7,052 bases of DNA, taken from Sphingomonadales bacterium. GTDB taxonomy: Bacteria > Pseudomonadota > Alphaproteobacteria > Sphingomonadales > Sphingomonadaceae. Of this stretch, positions 1-6,605 are shown piece by piece (the first letter of the stretch is position 1; the number at the start of each line of letters is the position of its first letter). Under the pieces are notes generated by a model, which worked only from the letters and a program-made list of their open reading frames with translations, did no database searches and was not told where the DNA came from. Position numbers and translations under genes: made by a program. Location: positions 1-7,052 of the forward strand of contig JAGPVK010000143.1 in the NCBI GenBank assembly GCA_018067055.1, given 5' to 3'.

Positions 1-2283
1 GAAATAATAGCCCTGGATCTTGCGGCAACCCAGCTTCTTGATCATCATCACTTCTTCTTCTGTCTCGGCACCCTCGGCGGTGGTCGACATGCCCAAGGCG
101 TCCGCCATGGCAACAACGGCGCGGATGATGGCCAGGCTTTCGGGAGCGTTTTTGGCAGCACCCTGAACAAAGCTGCGATCCACCTTGATCGTGTTGAAGC
201 GCGTTTTCCGCAAATAGCCAAGCGATGAATAGCCCGTGCCGAAATCGTCGAGCGAAAGGTTGATCCCCAGTGCGATGATTTGATCAAGCACTTCTGCAGC
301 ACCATTGCCCTCGTGCATGAAGATGCTCTCGGTCACCTCGATCTCCAGACGATTCGGCGGAAGCCCGCTTTCCTCGAGCGCAGATATAACCATCGACAGG
401 AAATTTACTTCCGTCAATTGATCCGCTGAAACATTGACAGCAACCTTGACCGTGGACGGCCATTGCATGGCTTCCTTGCAGGCCGTCCGCATCACCCATT
501 CGCCGATTGGCACAATCAGGCGCGCTTCCTCTGCCAGCGGTATAAACTTGGCTGGCGAAACCACGCCGAACTGCGGGTTGGTCCAGCGAAGCAAGGCTTC
601 AAACCCGACGACGCCACCGGAGTCAGCACTCACCACCGGCTGGTAGTTGAGCGACAGTTCGTCATTCTCCAGCGCCTTGCGCAGGGCCATTTCCATGACC
701 CGCCGCTCTTCCGCTTGCACGTGCAGCTTTGGCTCATAATGGGTAAAGGCCCCGCCGCCCTGATCCTTGGAGCGATATAAAGCCAGATCGGCACTGCGCA
801 TCAGCATTTCGACTGTACGCCCGTCGCGTGGCCCGATCGCCGTGCCGACACTGGCGCCGATATACAGCGTGTGCTGGTCGACTTCATAAGGTCGTGACAG
901 GGTTTCGATGATTTTTCTGGCCAGCAATTCCATATAGTGCGTATCGCTCGCTTCTTTGATCACGATCGCAAATTCATCTCCGCCCAGACGACCGCATAGT
1001 TCATTATCGGTCATGATCGAACGCAATCGCTCGGATACGCGCGCCAGCAACCGGTCACCCACCGGATGGCCGAGCGTGTCGTTTACCGCCTTGAACCGGT
1101 CGAGATCGATCATCATGAAGCCGCAGCGACCGTTCCATTGCTCCGCCGCTTGCATTGCCTTTCTGACCGCATCGGTCAGCTGCAGGCGGTTCGGCAGGCG
1201 GGTAAGCGTATCAAATCTGGCCAAATGCGAAATTTTGTCAGCGGATGCGCGTTGTTCGGTGATGTCCGACCCGACGCCGCGGAAGCCATGAAAAACACCA
1301 TTGTCATCAAGCTTCGGCGAAGCGGATAATTCCCACCAGCGGTGCTCACCATTGATCTGGACAGGAACCAGCATATTGCTGAAGCTGTCGCGCCGTTTCA
1401 ACTTGTCCGCCAGTTCGTGCAAGGCGGTCGAAAATTTTCCGCTTTCCCAGGCTTCTCCAGCGACCAGTTGCAGAAACGGCTTGCCCTCGATCTGCTCCGG
1501 GGGCTGGCCAATGGCATGGGCAAAACGCGGCGAGACGTGCGTTATCCGGCGCGACGTATCGGTCTGCCAAAGCCAGTCGGCTCCGGTGTCCTCAAATTCC
1601 TTGAGCAACAGACTGACGACTTCACTTTTTTCGCTGAGGCTGGCTTCCGCGACTCTTCTTTCGATGAATGATCTGCCAGTCATCAGACATCCGGAAATCA
1701 ACAAGACCGCGATCGCGAGCGAGGCCAGCGCCAGATGGGGGCTGCCAATATACAACCAGCCAAATATCGTTGCCGCGCTGGACGATGATATGAACAGAAT
1801 GCTGCTGAGCGGTATGGTGGACAGCAGCATCGCGGATCCGACCATCAGACAAATGAGCGTCGCCCATACCGATATCATCGTCATCAAATTCGAGCTGAAT
1901 GCGAAAAGCAGAAAACCGGCGCCCCACAGCAGGCCGCCGCCGAACGAAACGAGATAAAACACTCTCATGTCGGAACGATTGATCGTTTTCCGCTGCCATT
2001 CCGACTGTTTGCGATACAGCAGATGCGCATAAACATATAATGCCGCCAAACCTGCGAGCCAAAGCCCCAGCAGCAGAACGTTGACCTCACCGATGCCTAG
2101 TTGAACGATCAACAGGCCGCAAACGACCGCAGAAACGATTTTCAGCAAACTGTGCTGATTATTGCCGTTGAATTGCAGTGCGCGTATCCGGCCCCAATCG
2201 ACCCCATCGGGATCGGACAGACCAAGCAACACGCGAAGCGGGATCACTTTGGGCAGACCGGATTGAGCGATAGTTTTTAACAC
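1..2283 (-). CDS. Membrane-anchored PAS-GGDEF-EAL cyclic-di-GMP protein (partial, C-terminus off the left edge)
   Basis: Likely both makes and degrades the second messenger c-di-GMP at the inner membrane; 761 codons are present. Residues 1-202 carry about six hydrophobic segments (near 47-60, 66-85, 108-129, 133-154, 158-179, 184-202), a sensory region I cannot assign to a named family. A PAS/PAC domain follows (about 230-342, WLWQTD to GVGSDITEQ). The GGDEF domain has DLDRFK and an intact GGDEF at 434-438. The inhibitory RxxD site is absent; TDNE occupies its place. The EAL domain keeps its key residues: EAL at 562-564, N617, E649, D679-D680 in DDFGTGYSS, K700, E737 and Q757 in QGYYF. Only a few tens of residues should be missing. 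The start is a GTG, chosen because AGGGA lies 6 bases upstream (2290-2294) and no nearby ATG is in frame. Motifs suggest both activities are possible; which dominates cannot be read from sequence. Confidence 0.95.
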   Translation of the reverse strand, partial: MLKTIAQSGLPKVIPLRVLLGLSDPDGVDWGRIRALQFNGNNQHSLLKIVSAVVCGLLIVQLGIGEVNVLLLGLWLAGLAALYVYAHLLYRKQSEWQRKTINRSDMRVFYLVSFGGGLLWGAGFLLFAFSSNLMTMISVWATLICLMVGSAMLLSTIPLSSILFISSSSAATIFGWLYIGSPHLALASLAIAVLLISGCLMTGRSFIERRVAEASLSEKSEVVSLLLKEFEDTGADWLWQTDTSRRITHVSPRFAHAIGQPPEQIEGKPFLQLVAGEAWESGKFSTALHELADKLKRRDSFSNMLVPVQINGEHRWWELSASPKLDDNGVFHGFRGVGSDITEQRASADKISHLARFDTLTRLPNRLQLTDAVRKAMQAAEQWNGRCGFMMIDLDRFKAVNDTLGHPVGDRLLARVSERLRSIMTDNELCGRLGGDEFAIVIKEASDTHYMELLARKIIETLSRPYEVDQHTLYIGASVGTAIGPRDGRTVEMLMRSADLALYRSKDQGGGAFTHYEPKLHVQAEERRVMEMALRKALENDELSLNYQPVVSADSGGVVGFEALLRWTNPQFGVVSPAKFIPLAEEARLIVPIGEWVMRTACKEAMQWPSTVKVAVNVSADQLTEVNFLSMVISALEESGLPPNRLEIEVTESIFMHEGNGAAEVLDQIIALGINLSLDDFGTGYSSLGYLRKTRFNTIKVDRSFVQGAAKNAPESLAIIRAVVAMADALGMSTTAEGAETEEEVMMIKKLGCRKIQGYYF

Positions 2284-2293
2284 CGTTCGTCCC

Positions 2294-2319
2294 TACCGCT
2301 AAATTCTTAGCGAAAGGTA
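2294..2319 (-). promoter_or_regulatory. Hairpin beside the ribosome binding site of the GGDEF-EAL gene
   Basis: CGCTAA (2297-2302) and TTAGCG (2307-2312) are perfect inverted repeats with a 4-base loop. Outer TAC (2294-2296) and GTA (2317-2319) can extend the stem across a 4-base bulge. On the minus-strand transcript the stem abuts, and its first outer base overlaps, the AGGGA ribosome binding site. It could be a leader structure that tunes translation or a protein-binding palindrome. A 6-bp core can also arise by chance. Confidence 0.35.
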
Positions 2320-2335
2320 AGGATCGGCCCAAATA

Positions 2336-2366
2336 ATTTTACATTTTTTGATTAACGCATATTAAC
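2336..2366 (-). promoter_or_regulatory. Candidate CtrA-type site and promoter for the GGDEF-EAL gene
   Basis: ATTAAC occurs twice, at 2351-2356 and 2361-2366, with an exact 10-base period, giving TTAA-N6-TTAAC on the plus strand. The classical alphaproteobacterial CtrA site is TTAA-N7-TTAA, so this is one base short. On the minus strand a TAAAAT hexamer (2341-2336) sits where a -10 box would be if the repeat overlaps the -35 region, as is usual for CtrA-activated promoters. A GANTC site, the CcrM methylation target, lies beside it at 2369-2373. The arrangement is suggestive, but the match is imperfect and the region is AT-rich. Confidence 0.35.
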
Positions 2367-2371
2367 AGGAT

Positions 2372-4102
2372 TCAGGCAGCGACCGCATATGGTTGAATAT
2401 CGCCGGAAAGATAGAGGTTCCGTGCCTTTGCACGGCTCAATTTTCCGGAACTGGTCCGCGGCAAGGTGCGGGGTGGCACAAGCTCGATTACACAATTCAT
2501 GCCAGTAATCGCTCTCACCTTTTCCCTGATTTCGTTCCATAGCCGCAACCGCTCGGCCTCGTCCGAAGTCCGGCATTGCACCAGCACGGCCGGCGTTTCT
2601 TCGCCACCCGGCGTGGTGATGGCAAAGGCGGCAATATCGCCTGCCTTGAAGCCGGGCAATTGTTCAACCGCCCATTCGATATCCTGCGGCCAATGATTTT
2701 TGCCATTGATGATGATCATGTCCTTGGCGCGGCCGACAATGAAAAGATACCCGTTCGACAGATAGCCCATGTCGCCGGTATCGAGCCAGCCGTCCACCAG
2801 ACAGGCATCGGTCGCTTCCTGATCGCGATAATAGCAATCCATCACCGCCGGGCCCTTCATCCAGACCTTGCCGACGGCTTTTTCTGCCAGCACCGCTCCA
2901 TTTTCTTCGCGAATCTCCAGCAACGTATCGCGCACCGGTTTGCCGCAATTGACGATCGCGCGGAACCGCTTCGGGCGACTGCCGTCGCTCCTTTTTTCTC
3001 CGGAAAGCTCGGTTTCTTCCACCAACTCCACTTCCATGCCTTCGCCCGACGGCATCAAGGTCACGGCCAGCGTTGCTTCGGCCAGACCATAGCTCGGCAA
3101 AAACGCCTTGGCATCAAATCCCGCCGGCGCGAACGCATCGGTGAACCGCTGCATCACGTCTGGCCGGATCATGTCCGCGCCATTGCCGGCCAGCCGCCAG
3201 CGGGAAAGGTCGAACCGTTCCTGCACATTGGTCTGGCTGCCGATACGGCGGGCACAAATTTCATAGCCGAAGGTCGGCGAAAAACTGCAAGACGTGCCGG
3301 GGTTGCGGGTGATCAGGTCCAGCCATGATAACGGCCGCCGCGCAAAGTCCGCGGTCTTGAGGAAATCGGTCGAAACCTGATTGGCAACCATCGACAGGAA
3401 ACACCCGACCAGGCCCATATCATGATAGAAGGGCAGCCAGGAAATGCAGCGATCGCTGTCGCTGATCAGCATACCGTGGGCATGCGAACCAAGATTGTGC
3501 AGCAAAGCCTTGTGCGAGACCGCAACACCGTGCGGGAAGCGGGTCGACCCGCTGGAATATTGCAAATAGGCGATATCGCTGCTGCTCGCCGTGGGCAATT
3601 GCGTTTCTGGTGCGTCTTGCTCGGCGAAAGCATCCCATCCGTGAACCGGAATCGCGCGAGACTGGCCGGCAGCACCTGCCAATTCGGCAATCTCGTCCGG
3701 AAACAGTAATATCGCAGGGGCACAGCTGTCGAGCTGCACACCGATCTGATCGATATAGCTTTCCTTGCCGCCAAAGGAGGTTGGCAATGGCAACGGAACC
3801 GGCAGCGCGCCGGCATAGACAGCGCCAAAGAACAGCGCGCAGAATTGCGGTTCTGTGTCGGCAATCAGCGCCACCCGGTCGCCCGGCTTTATCCCGGATG
3901 CAATCAATCGCCTGGCCGCGGCCAATGCATCTTCGCGCAGTTCACTGAACGGATAGGCGCGGACGAGCGCGCCCCGGGCATCATGAAAGTTGAAACCCTT
4001 TTGTCCCTGGGCTGCATAGTCCAGAGCATTGCCCAATGTATCAAAATCGGAGAAGCGACGCGGCAGTTCATCCAAAGTCGGGGTTGGTGTCAGTTCGGTC
4101 AT
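2372..4102 (-). CDS. Fatty acyl-AMP ligase (FadD32/FAAL family)
   Basis: Cytoplasmic ligase of the ANL adenylating superfamily. FAALs turn a free fatty acid plus ATP into acyl-AMP and pass the acyl group to an acyl carrier protein rather than to CoA. The 576 residues match the usual full length. Motifs in order are the P-loop YSSGSTRFPHG (182-192), LPFYHDMGL (223-231), NGAD (307-310), YGLAEATL (338-345), DTGD (441-444), GRAKDMIIINGKNHWPQDIE (457-476) and the C-terminal catalytic Lys554 in SSGK. HDMGL, KNHWPQDIE and the extra stretch after YGLAEATL (about 359-387) favour FAAL over a CoA ligase. The ATG start gives a normal FAAL N-terminus, but its ribosome binding site is weak (GGA, spacing 6). 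In sphingolipid-making alphaproteobacteria related ligases act with an ACP and serine palmitoyltransferase; neither is visible here, so the substrate and role stay open. Confidence 0.93.
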   Translation of the reverse strand: MTELTPTPTLDELPRRFSDFDTLGNALDYAAQGQKGFNFHDARGALVRAYPFSELREDALAAARRLIASGIKPGDRVALIADTEPQFCALFFGAVYAGALPVPLPLPTSFGGKESYIDQIGVQLDSCAPAILLFPDEIAELAGAAGQSRAIPVHGWDAFAEQDAPETQLPTASSSDIAYLQYSSGSTRFPHGVAVSHKALLHNLGSHAHGMLISDSDRCISWLPFYHDMGLVGCFLSMVANQVSTDFLKTADFARRPLSWLDLITRNPGTSCSFSPTFGYEICARRIGSQTNVQERFDLSRWRLAGNGADMIRPDVMQRFTDAFAPAGFDAKAFLPSYGLAEATLAVTLMPSGEGMEVELVEETELSGEKRSDGSRPKRFRAIVNCGKPVRDTLLEIREENGAVLAEKAVGKVWMKGPAVMDCYYRDQEATDACLVDGWLDTGDMGYLSNGYLFIVGRAKDMIIINGKNHWPQDIEWAVEQLPGFKAGDIAAFAITTPGGEETPAVLVQCRTSDEAERLRLWNEIREKVRAITGMNCVIELVPPRTLPRTSSGKLSRAKARNLYLSGDIQPYAVAA

Positions 4103-4117
4103 CCAATATCCATTTCC

Positions 4118-4134
4118 GGGAGGTCCAGCCTCCC
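4118..4134 (-). promoter_or_regulatory. Hairpin in the leader of the acyl-AMP ligase gene
   Basis: GGGAGG (4118-4123) and CCTCCC (4129-4134) form a perfect 6-bp GC-rich stem with a 5-base loop, ending 15 bases before the ligase ATG. In RNA it would pair a Shine-Dalgarno-like GGGAGG with an anti-Shine-Dalgarno-like CCTCCC. It shares its half-site with the larger inverted repeat upstream, so it could equally be a DNA operator. No run of T follows, so it is not a terminator. Confidence 0.45.
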
Positions 4135-4157
4135 TAAAATCAATCTGCTTTGCTCGG

Positions 4158-4190
4158 TAAGGGAGTATAGTGTCGCTTTGACCTCCCTTA
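4158..4190. promoter_or_regulatory. Operator-like inverted repeat between the acyl-AMP ligase gene and recX
   Basis: TAAGGGAG (4158-4165) and CTCCCTTA (4183-4190) are perfect 8-base inverted repeats separated by 17 bases. On the minus strand the spacer runs through a candidate ligase promoter. TATACT (4169-4164) looks like a -10 box, and the distal arm covers the expected -35 position. Arms lying on the -35 and -10 elements are a common layout for a repressor operator. The same GGGAG element recurs at 4118-4134. No regulator gene is in the window, so the binding protein is unknown. Confidence 0.45.
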
Positions 4191-4192
4191 AG
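4164..4192 (-). promoter_or_regulatory. Candidate promoter of the acyl-AMP ligase gene
   Basis: On the minus strand TATACT (4169-4164) matches the TATAAT consensus at five of six positions. The expected -35 region, around 4186-4192, reads TTAAGG or CTTAAG depending on spacer length and is weak. Transcription would start near 4157, giving a leader of about 55 bases that contains the 4118-4134 hairpin. The weak -35 box suggests an activator or alternative sigma preference. No matching promoter for recX on the plus strand was found. Confidence 0.4.
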
Positions 4193-4245
4193 CCGCTTCT
4201 GCCAAGGTCATTGATTACCTCTGGCGTTTAAATTTCGGCCCGACT

Positions 4246-4806
4246 GTGGCACAAAAAGGGCAAGCGTCACACTTGAAAGCCAAACCGTTGAAAAACAGCG
4301 TTAAAACGTTAGATCAGGAGAGCTTGCATCGGCTGGCTATACGCTATGTCGAACGATATGCAACGAGCCGGAAAAAACTGGCCGATTATCTCAACCGAAA
4401 AATTCGGGAACGGGACTGGCAGGATGCGGCCTCGCCGGCCGTTGAACAACTGGTCGAGCGCTTCGTCGCCCAGGGCTATATCGATGACGCGCTATACGCC
4501 CAGAACAAGGCCTCAGCCCTCGCACGGCGCGGCTATGGTGCCCGCCGTGTCTCGCAAGCGCTGTACCAAGCGGGCATCAGCGAGGCGGATGGCCGTGAAG
4601 CCTTCCAGATCAGTGAAGCAAACAAATGGGAGGCAGCAGAAAAATTTGCCCGCAAGCGCAAGATTGGCCCTTATGCCGAGAGTGAGCCGGACGCCAATAA
4701 ATGCCGCAAACAATTACAGGCTTTTCTTCGGGCTGGCCATGACTTCGATCTGGCAAACCGCTTTGTCTTTGCTAGGCCCGGCGAAGAAATAACAGCAGAA
4801 GACTAG
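4246..4806 (+). CDS. recX: RecX family regulator of RecA
   Basis: RecX proteins bind RecA filaments and modulate strand exchange and the SOS response. At 186 residues this is within the family range. The family pattern is clear: RYVERYATSRKKLADYL (about 33-49), then GYIDDALYAQNKASALARRG (77-96), YGARRVSQAL and a C-terminal helical repeat ending before FVFARPGEE. The start is uncertain. GTG at 4246 gives the longest sensible form but lacks a clear ribosome binding site; TTG at 4273, with AAAGGG about 12 bases upstream, is an alternative. Either leaves a short lysine-rich leader before the conserved part. recX often follows recA, but here it stands alone, divergent from the acyl-AMP ligase. No LexA-like site was recognised upstream. 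Confidence 0.9.
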   Translation: MAQKGQASHLKAKPLKNSVKTLDQESLHRLAIRYVERYATSRKKLADYLNRKIRERDWQDAASPAVEQLVERFVAQGYIDDALYAQNKASALARRGYGARRVSQALYQAGISEADGREAFQISEANKWEAAEKFARKRKIGPYAESEPDANKCRKQLQAFLRAGHDFDLANRFVFARPGEEITAED

Positions 4807-4818
4807 TTTAGGATGGTG

Positions 4819-4837
4819 TAAATAGACTATCTATTTA
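4819..4837 (+). repeat. AT-rich inverted repeat just after recX
   Basis: TAAATAG (4819-4825) and CTATTTA (4831-4837) are perfect 7-base inverted repeats around a 5-base loop, 12 bases after the recX stop. The stem is AT-rich with only one G-C pair and no T-run follows, so it is a poor intrinsic terminator. It might stabilise the recX transcript end or bind a regulator of the next gene. Confidence 0.3.
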
Positions 4838-4852
4838 ATTAGATTGGCTTCT

Positions 4853-4880
4853 TTGCTGTCAAGAATCGCCAGCTTAATAT
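4853..4880 (+). promoter_or_regulatory. Weak candidate promoter for the twin cold-shock gene
   Basis: TTGCTG (4853-4858) and TAATAT (4875-4880) are separated by 16 bases in the AT-rich gap before the cold-shock gene. They match the sigma70 consensus at three and four of six positions. CGCCAG (4867-4872) and CTGGCG (4895-4900) form an inverted repeat spanning the -10 box, which could be an operator or leader stem. Two GANTC sites (4863-4867, 4904-4908) also fall here. A leader of about 70 bases would result, as is common for cold-shock genes. The support is modest. Confidence 0.3.
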
Positions 4881-4946
4881 TATTGTGATATAGACTGGCG
4901 GGCGAGTCGAAATGTGGTAGACATTTGATTTGGCTTAGTTTTGTTC

Positions 4947-4950
4947 GGAG
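4947..4950 (+). promoter_or_regulatory. Ribosome binding site that sets the cold-shock gene start
   Basis: GGAG lies 7 bases before the GTG at 4958. This favours that codon over the upstream in-frame TTG at 4925, which has no such site, and over the later ATG at 5057. Confidence 0.6.
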
Positions 4951-4957
4951 ATGCATC

Positions 4958-5590
4958 GTGGCAAGCTTATTTGCGGAACCAGACCTTGCGGATAGTCACG
5001 CGCGCCCAAGCAACAGCCAACGCAACAAGGGCGATTCGTCATTGACCAATGGCGAGATGCGGCGGGCAACGGGTCGCGTAAAATGGTTCGACAGTCACCG
5101 CGGCTTCGGCTTCATCGTACCTGAAAATATCGTTTCTGACGATAACGGGGTTCCGCTGGAATCGGACATTCTGGTGCATTGGAGTCTTCTTGAATCCCTC
5201 GGCACACGGGAATTGCCAGAGATGGCAGTGGTCACCTGTGAATATGCCGTCGCACCGAAAGGGCTGCAGGCGACAAGAATTCTCGACATTGACCTTTCCG
5301 AATGCGGAACGAGAAACGAAGCGCCGACCGCAGCGAACTTGCGTCAGGCTGTGCACATTGTCGACGATAATTCCGCCTTCACCAATGCTGAGGTTAAATG
5401 GTTCAATCGCGCGAAGGGCTATGGTTTTCTGGTATGCGAAGATTTTGCCGGGGATATTTTCCTGCACATGGAGACCCTGCGTGATGCTGGCTTGGCGGAA
5501 ATCACTCCTGGCCAGCAATTGCTGGCCCGCATAAAAGACGGCAATCGCGGCCACATGGCCGTACAAGTCTGCCTGCCTCCTTCTGACTGA
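4958..5590 (+). CDS. Twin cold-shock-domain protein (CspA family)
   Basis: Cytoplasmic single-strand RNA/DNA-binding protein, probably an RNA chaperone used in cold or stationary-phase adaptation, as for two-domain Csp proteins of alphaproteobacteria. From the GTG start it has 210 residues. Domain 1 (about 38-112) has GRVKWFD, RNP1 RGFGFIV (48-54) and RNP2 DILVHWS (70-76), with a longer-than-usual acidic loop between them ([11 protein letters not shown]). Domain 2 (about 143-205) has [10 protein letters not shown]1 KGYGFLV (153-159) and RNP2 DIFLHM (166-171). The first 35 residues are polar and look disordered. A shorter protein could start at the ATG at 5057. Only 17 bases separate it from the DUF192 gene, so co-transcription is likely. 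Confidence 0.93.
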   Translation: MASLFAEPDLADSHARPSNSQRNKGDSSLTNGEMRRATGRVKWFDSHRGFGFIVPENIVSDDNGVPLESDILVHWSLLESLGTRELPEMAVVTCEYAVAPKGLQATRILDIDLSECGTRNEAPTAANLRQAVHIVDDNSAFTNAEVKWFNRAKGYGFLVCEDFAGDIFLHMETLRDAGLAEITPGQQLLARIKDGNRGHMAVQVCLPPSD

Positions 5591-5607
5591 AGCGGAAAAA
5601 TATCCGG

Positions 5608-6111
5608 ATGATCAAGATTTCAAAAGCGGTCGCGCTTTCCCTGCCCCTGTTTTGCATGGCCAGCCTGTCGGGATGCTATGCCCAGACCAGCGAAACCACA
5701 GCAACCAGCCTGCACAGCGAATTGCCGCAGTCCGAGGCTGGCCTCAAGCAGGTTGCGCTCAGCATTCGGACATCGGAAGCAACCCATGCTTTTGTCGTGG
5801 AATTGGCGGCGAGCGGCGCGGAGCAGGCCCAGGGCCTGATGTTCCGGACGCAGCTGGCGCCCGACAAGGGCATGATTTTTCCGTTCCCCGAAGATCGCGT
5901 CGCGAGTTTCTGGATGAAGAATACCGTGATTCCGCTCGATATCATCTTCATCCGCAGGGACGGGACGATCGAATCGATCGCCGCCAATACCATACCCTAT
6001 TCGCTGGCACCGGTCCGCTCCAATGAACCGGTTGCCACGGTGCTCGAAATCGCCGCAGGCCGGGCCGCCGAGCTGGGCATCGGGCCTGGTGACACCGTCA
6101 CCTGGCAGTAA
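5608..6111 (+). CDS. DUF192 family lipoprotein
   Basis: The protein has 167 residues. A signal peptide (about 1-22) ends in the lipobox LSGC (20-23), so Cys23 should be lipidated and the protein anchored in the envelope. The residue after Cys is Tyr, with no Asp retention signal, which fits outer-membrane sorting by the E. coli rule. The DUF192 domain (about 46-166) shows GLMFR (76-80), GMIFPF (88-93), FWMKNT (101-106), PLDIIF (109-114) and the closing GIGPGD. The family is widespread in bacteria and archaea, but its function is not established. AGCGGA, 11 bases before the ATG, may be its ribosome binding site. It follows the cold-shock gene by 17 bases, so the two probably share a transcript. 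Confidence 0.93.
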   Translation: MIKISKAVALSLPLFCMASLSGCYAQTSETTATSLHSELPQSEAGLKQVALSIRTSEATHAFVVELAASGAEQAQGLMFRTQLAPDKGMIFPFPEDRVASFWMKNTVIPLDIIFIRRDGTIESIAANTIPYSLAPVRSNEPVATVLEIAAGRAAELGIGPGDTVTWQ

Positions 6112-6192
6112 CGATCCCAGCATCTGCAGGCATCCTTCATATTTGACATTTTTTCATTGCGAAGCGCATGGCTGCGGGGCTAAGCGGACGGC

Positions 6193-6600
6193 ATGAGCAT
6201 ATTGGCGAAAATATTCACTTGGTGGGACGGCGCAACGATTGGCACCGCCCTGTTCAGCGCCCGCAAAGGCAAACGCGTCGGCGAGGATGTGTTTGGCAAT
6301 ATCTATTTTCAGGCGAAAAAGGCTGGCACCGGCCATCCCGCCGGGCAGCGCTGGGTCATCTACAACGGCGCCAATGATGCCAGCCGGGTACCGCCCGAAT
6401 GGCATGGCTGGCTGCATCACAGCTATGACGAGATTCCCGAAAGCCATCTGCCGCAGGCGCGGATCTGGGAAAAGGAACCGAGCGGCAATCTGACCGGCAC
6501 TGCCCAGGCCTATCGCCCGGCAGGCGCACTGGAACAAGGCGGCCATCGCGCCGCAGCGACCGGCGATTACGAATCATGGAACCCCGCCGAAGCGGAATGA
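6193..6600 (+). CDS. NDUFA12-like accessory subunit of NADH:ubiquinone oxidoreductase (complex I)
   Basis: At 135 residues it matches the NDUFA12 (B17.2) family, an accessory subunit that mitochondria share with alphaproteobacteria. There it sits on the peripheral arm of complex I and is not itself a redox centre. Visible marks are an N-terminal ILAKIFTWWDG, VGEDVFGNIYF (29-39), RWVIYNG (53-59) and the signature DASRVPPEWHGWLHH (62-76). YRP (107-109) and the tail YESWNP (126-131) follow. It has no signal peptide, consistent with a cytoplasmic-side subunit. AGCGGA 4 bases before the ATG supports the start. The core nuo genes are not in the window, so it is encoded away from them. The 81 bases before it carry a TTGACA (6143-6148) but no convincing -10 box. 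Confidence 0.96.
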   Translation: MSILAKIFTWWDGATIGTALFSARKGKRVGEDVFGNIYFQAKKAGTGHPAGQRWVIYNGANDASRVPPEWHGWLHHSYDEIPESHLPQARIWEKEPSGNLTGTAQAYRPAGALEQGGHRAAATGDYESWNPAEAE

Positions 6601-6605
6601 CAGGC

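Noticed and set aside
1301..1957. Open frame of 218 codons on the plus strand inside the GGDEF-EAL gene
   Set aside because: It is antisense to the PAS and membrane part of a continuous, recognisable protein and shows no domain of its own.
2576..3328. Long open frame of 250 codons on the plus strand inside the acyl-AMP ligase gene
   Set aside because: It is antisense to a gene with complete FAAL motifs, its product resembles no family, and such frames are common opposite GC-rich genes.
4316..4326. AGGAG followed by TTG as the recX start
   Set aside because: The spacing is only 3 bases, too short for initiation.
4819..4840. Intrinsic terminator after recX
   Set aside because: The stem is almost all A-T and is not followed by a T-run.
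5620..6123. Minus-strand open frame of 167 codons opposite the DUF192 gene
   Set aside because: It mirrors the real gene almost exactly and encodes a low-complexity Arg/Gly-rich product.
6143..6171. TTGACA at 6143-6148 as a promoter for NDUFA12
   Set aside because: The -35 hexamer is perfect, but 16 to 18 bases downstream there is only GC-rich sequence with no -10-like box; kept as a remark only.
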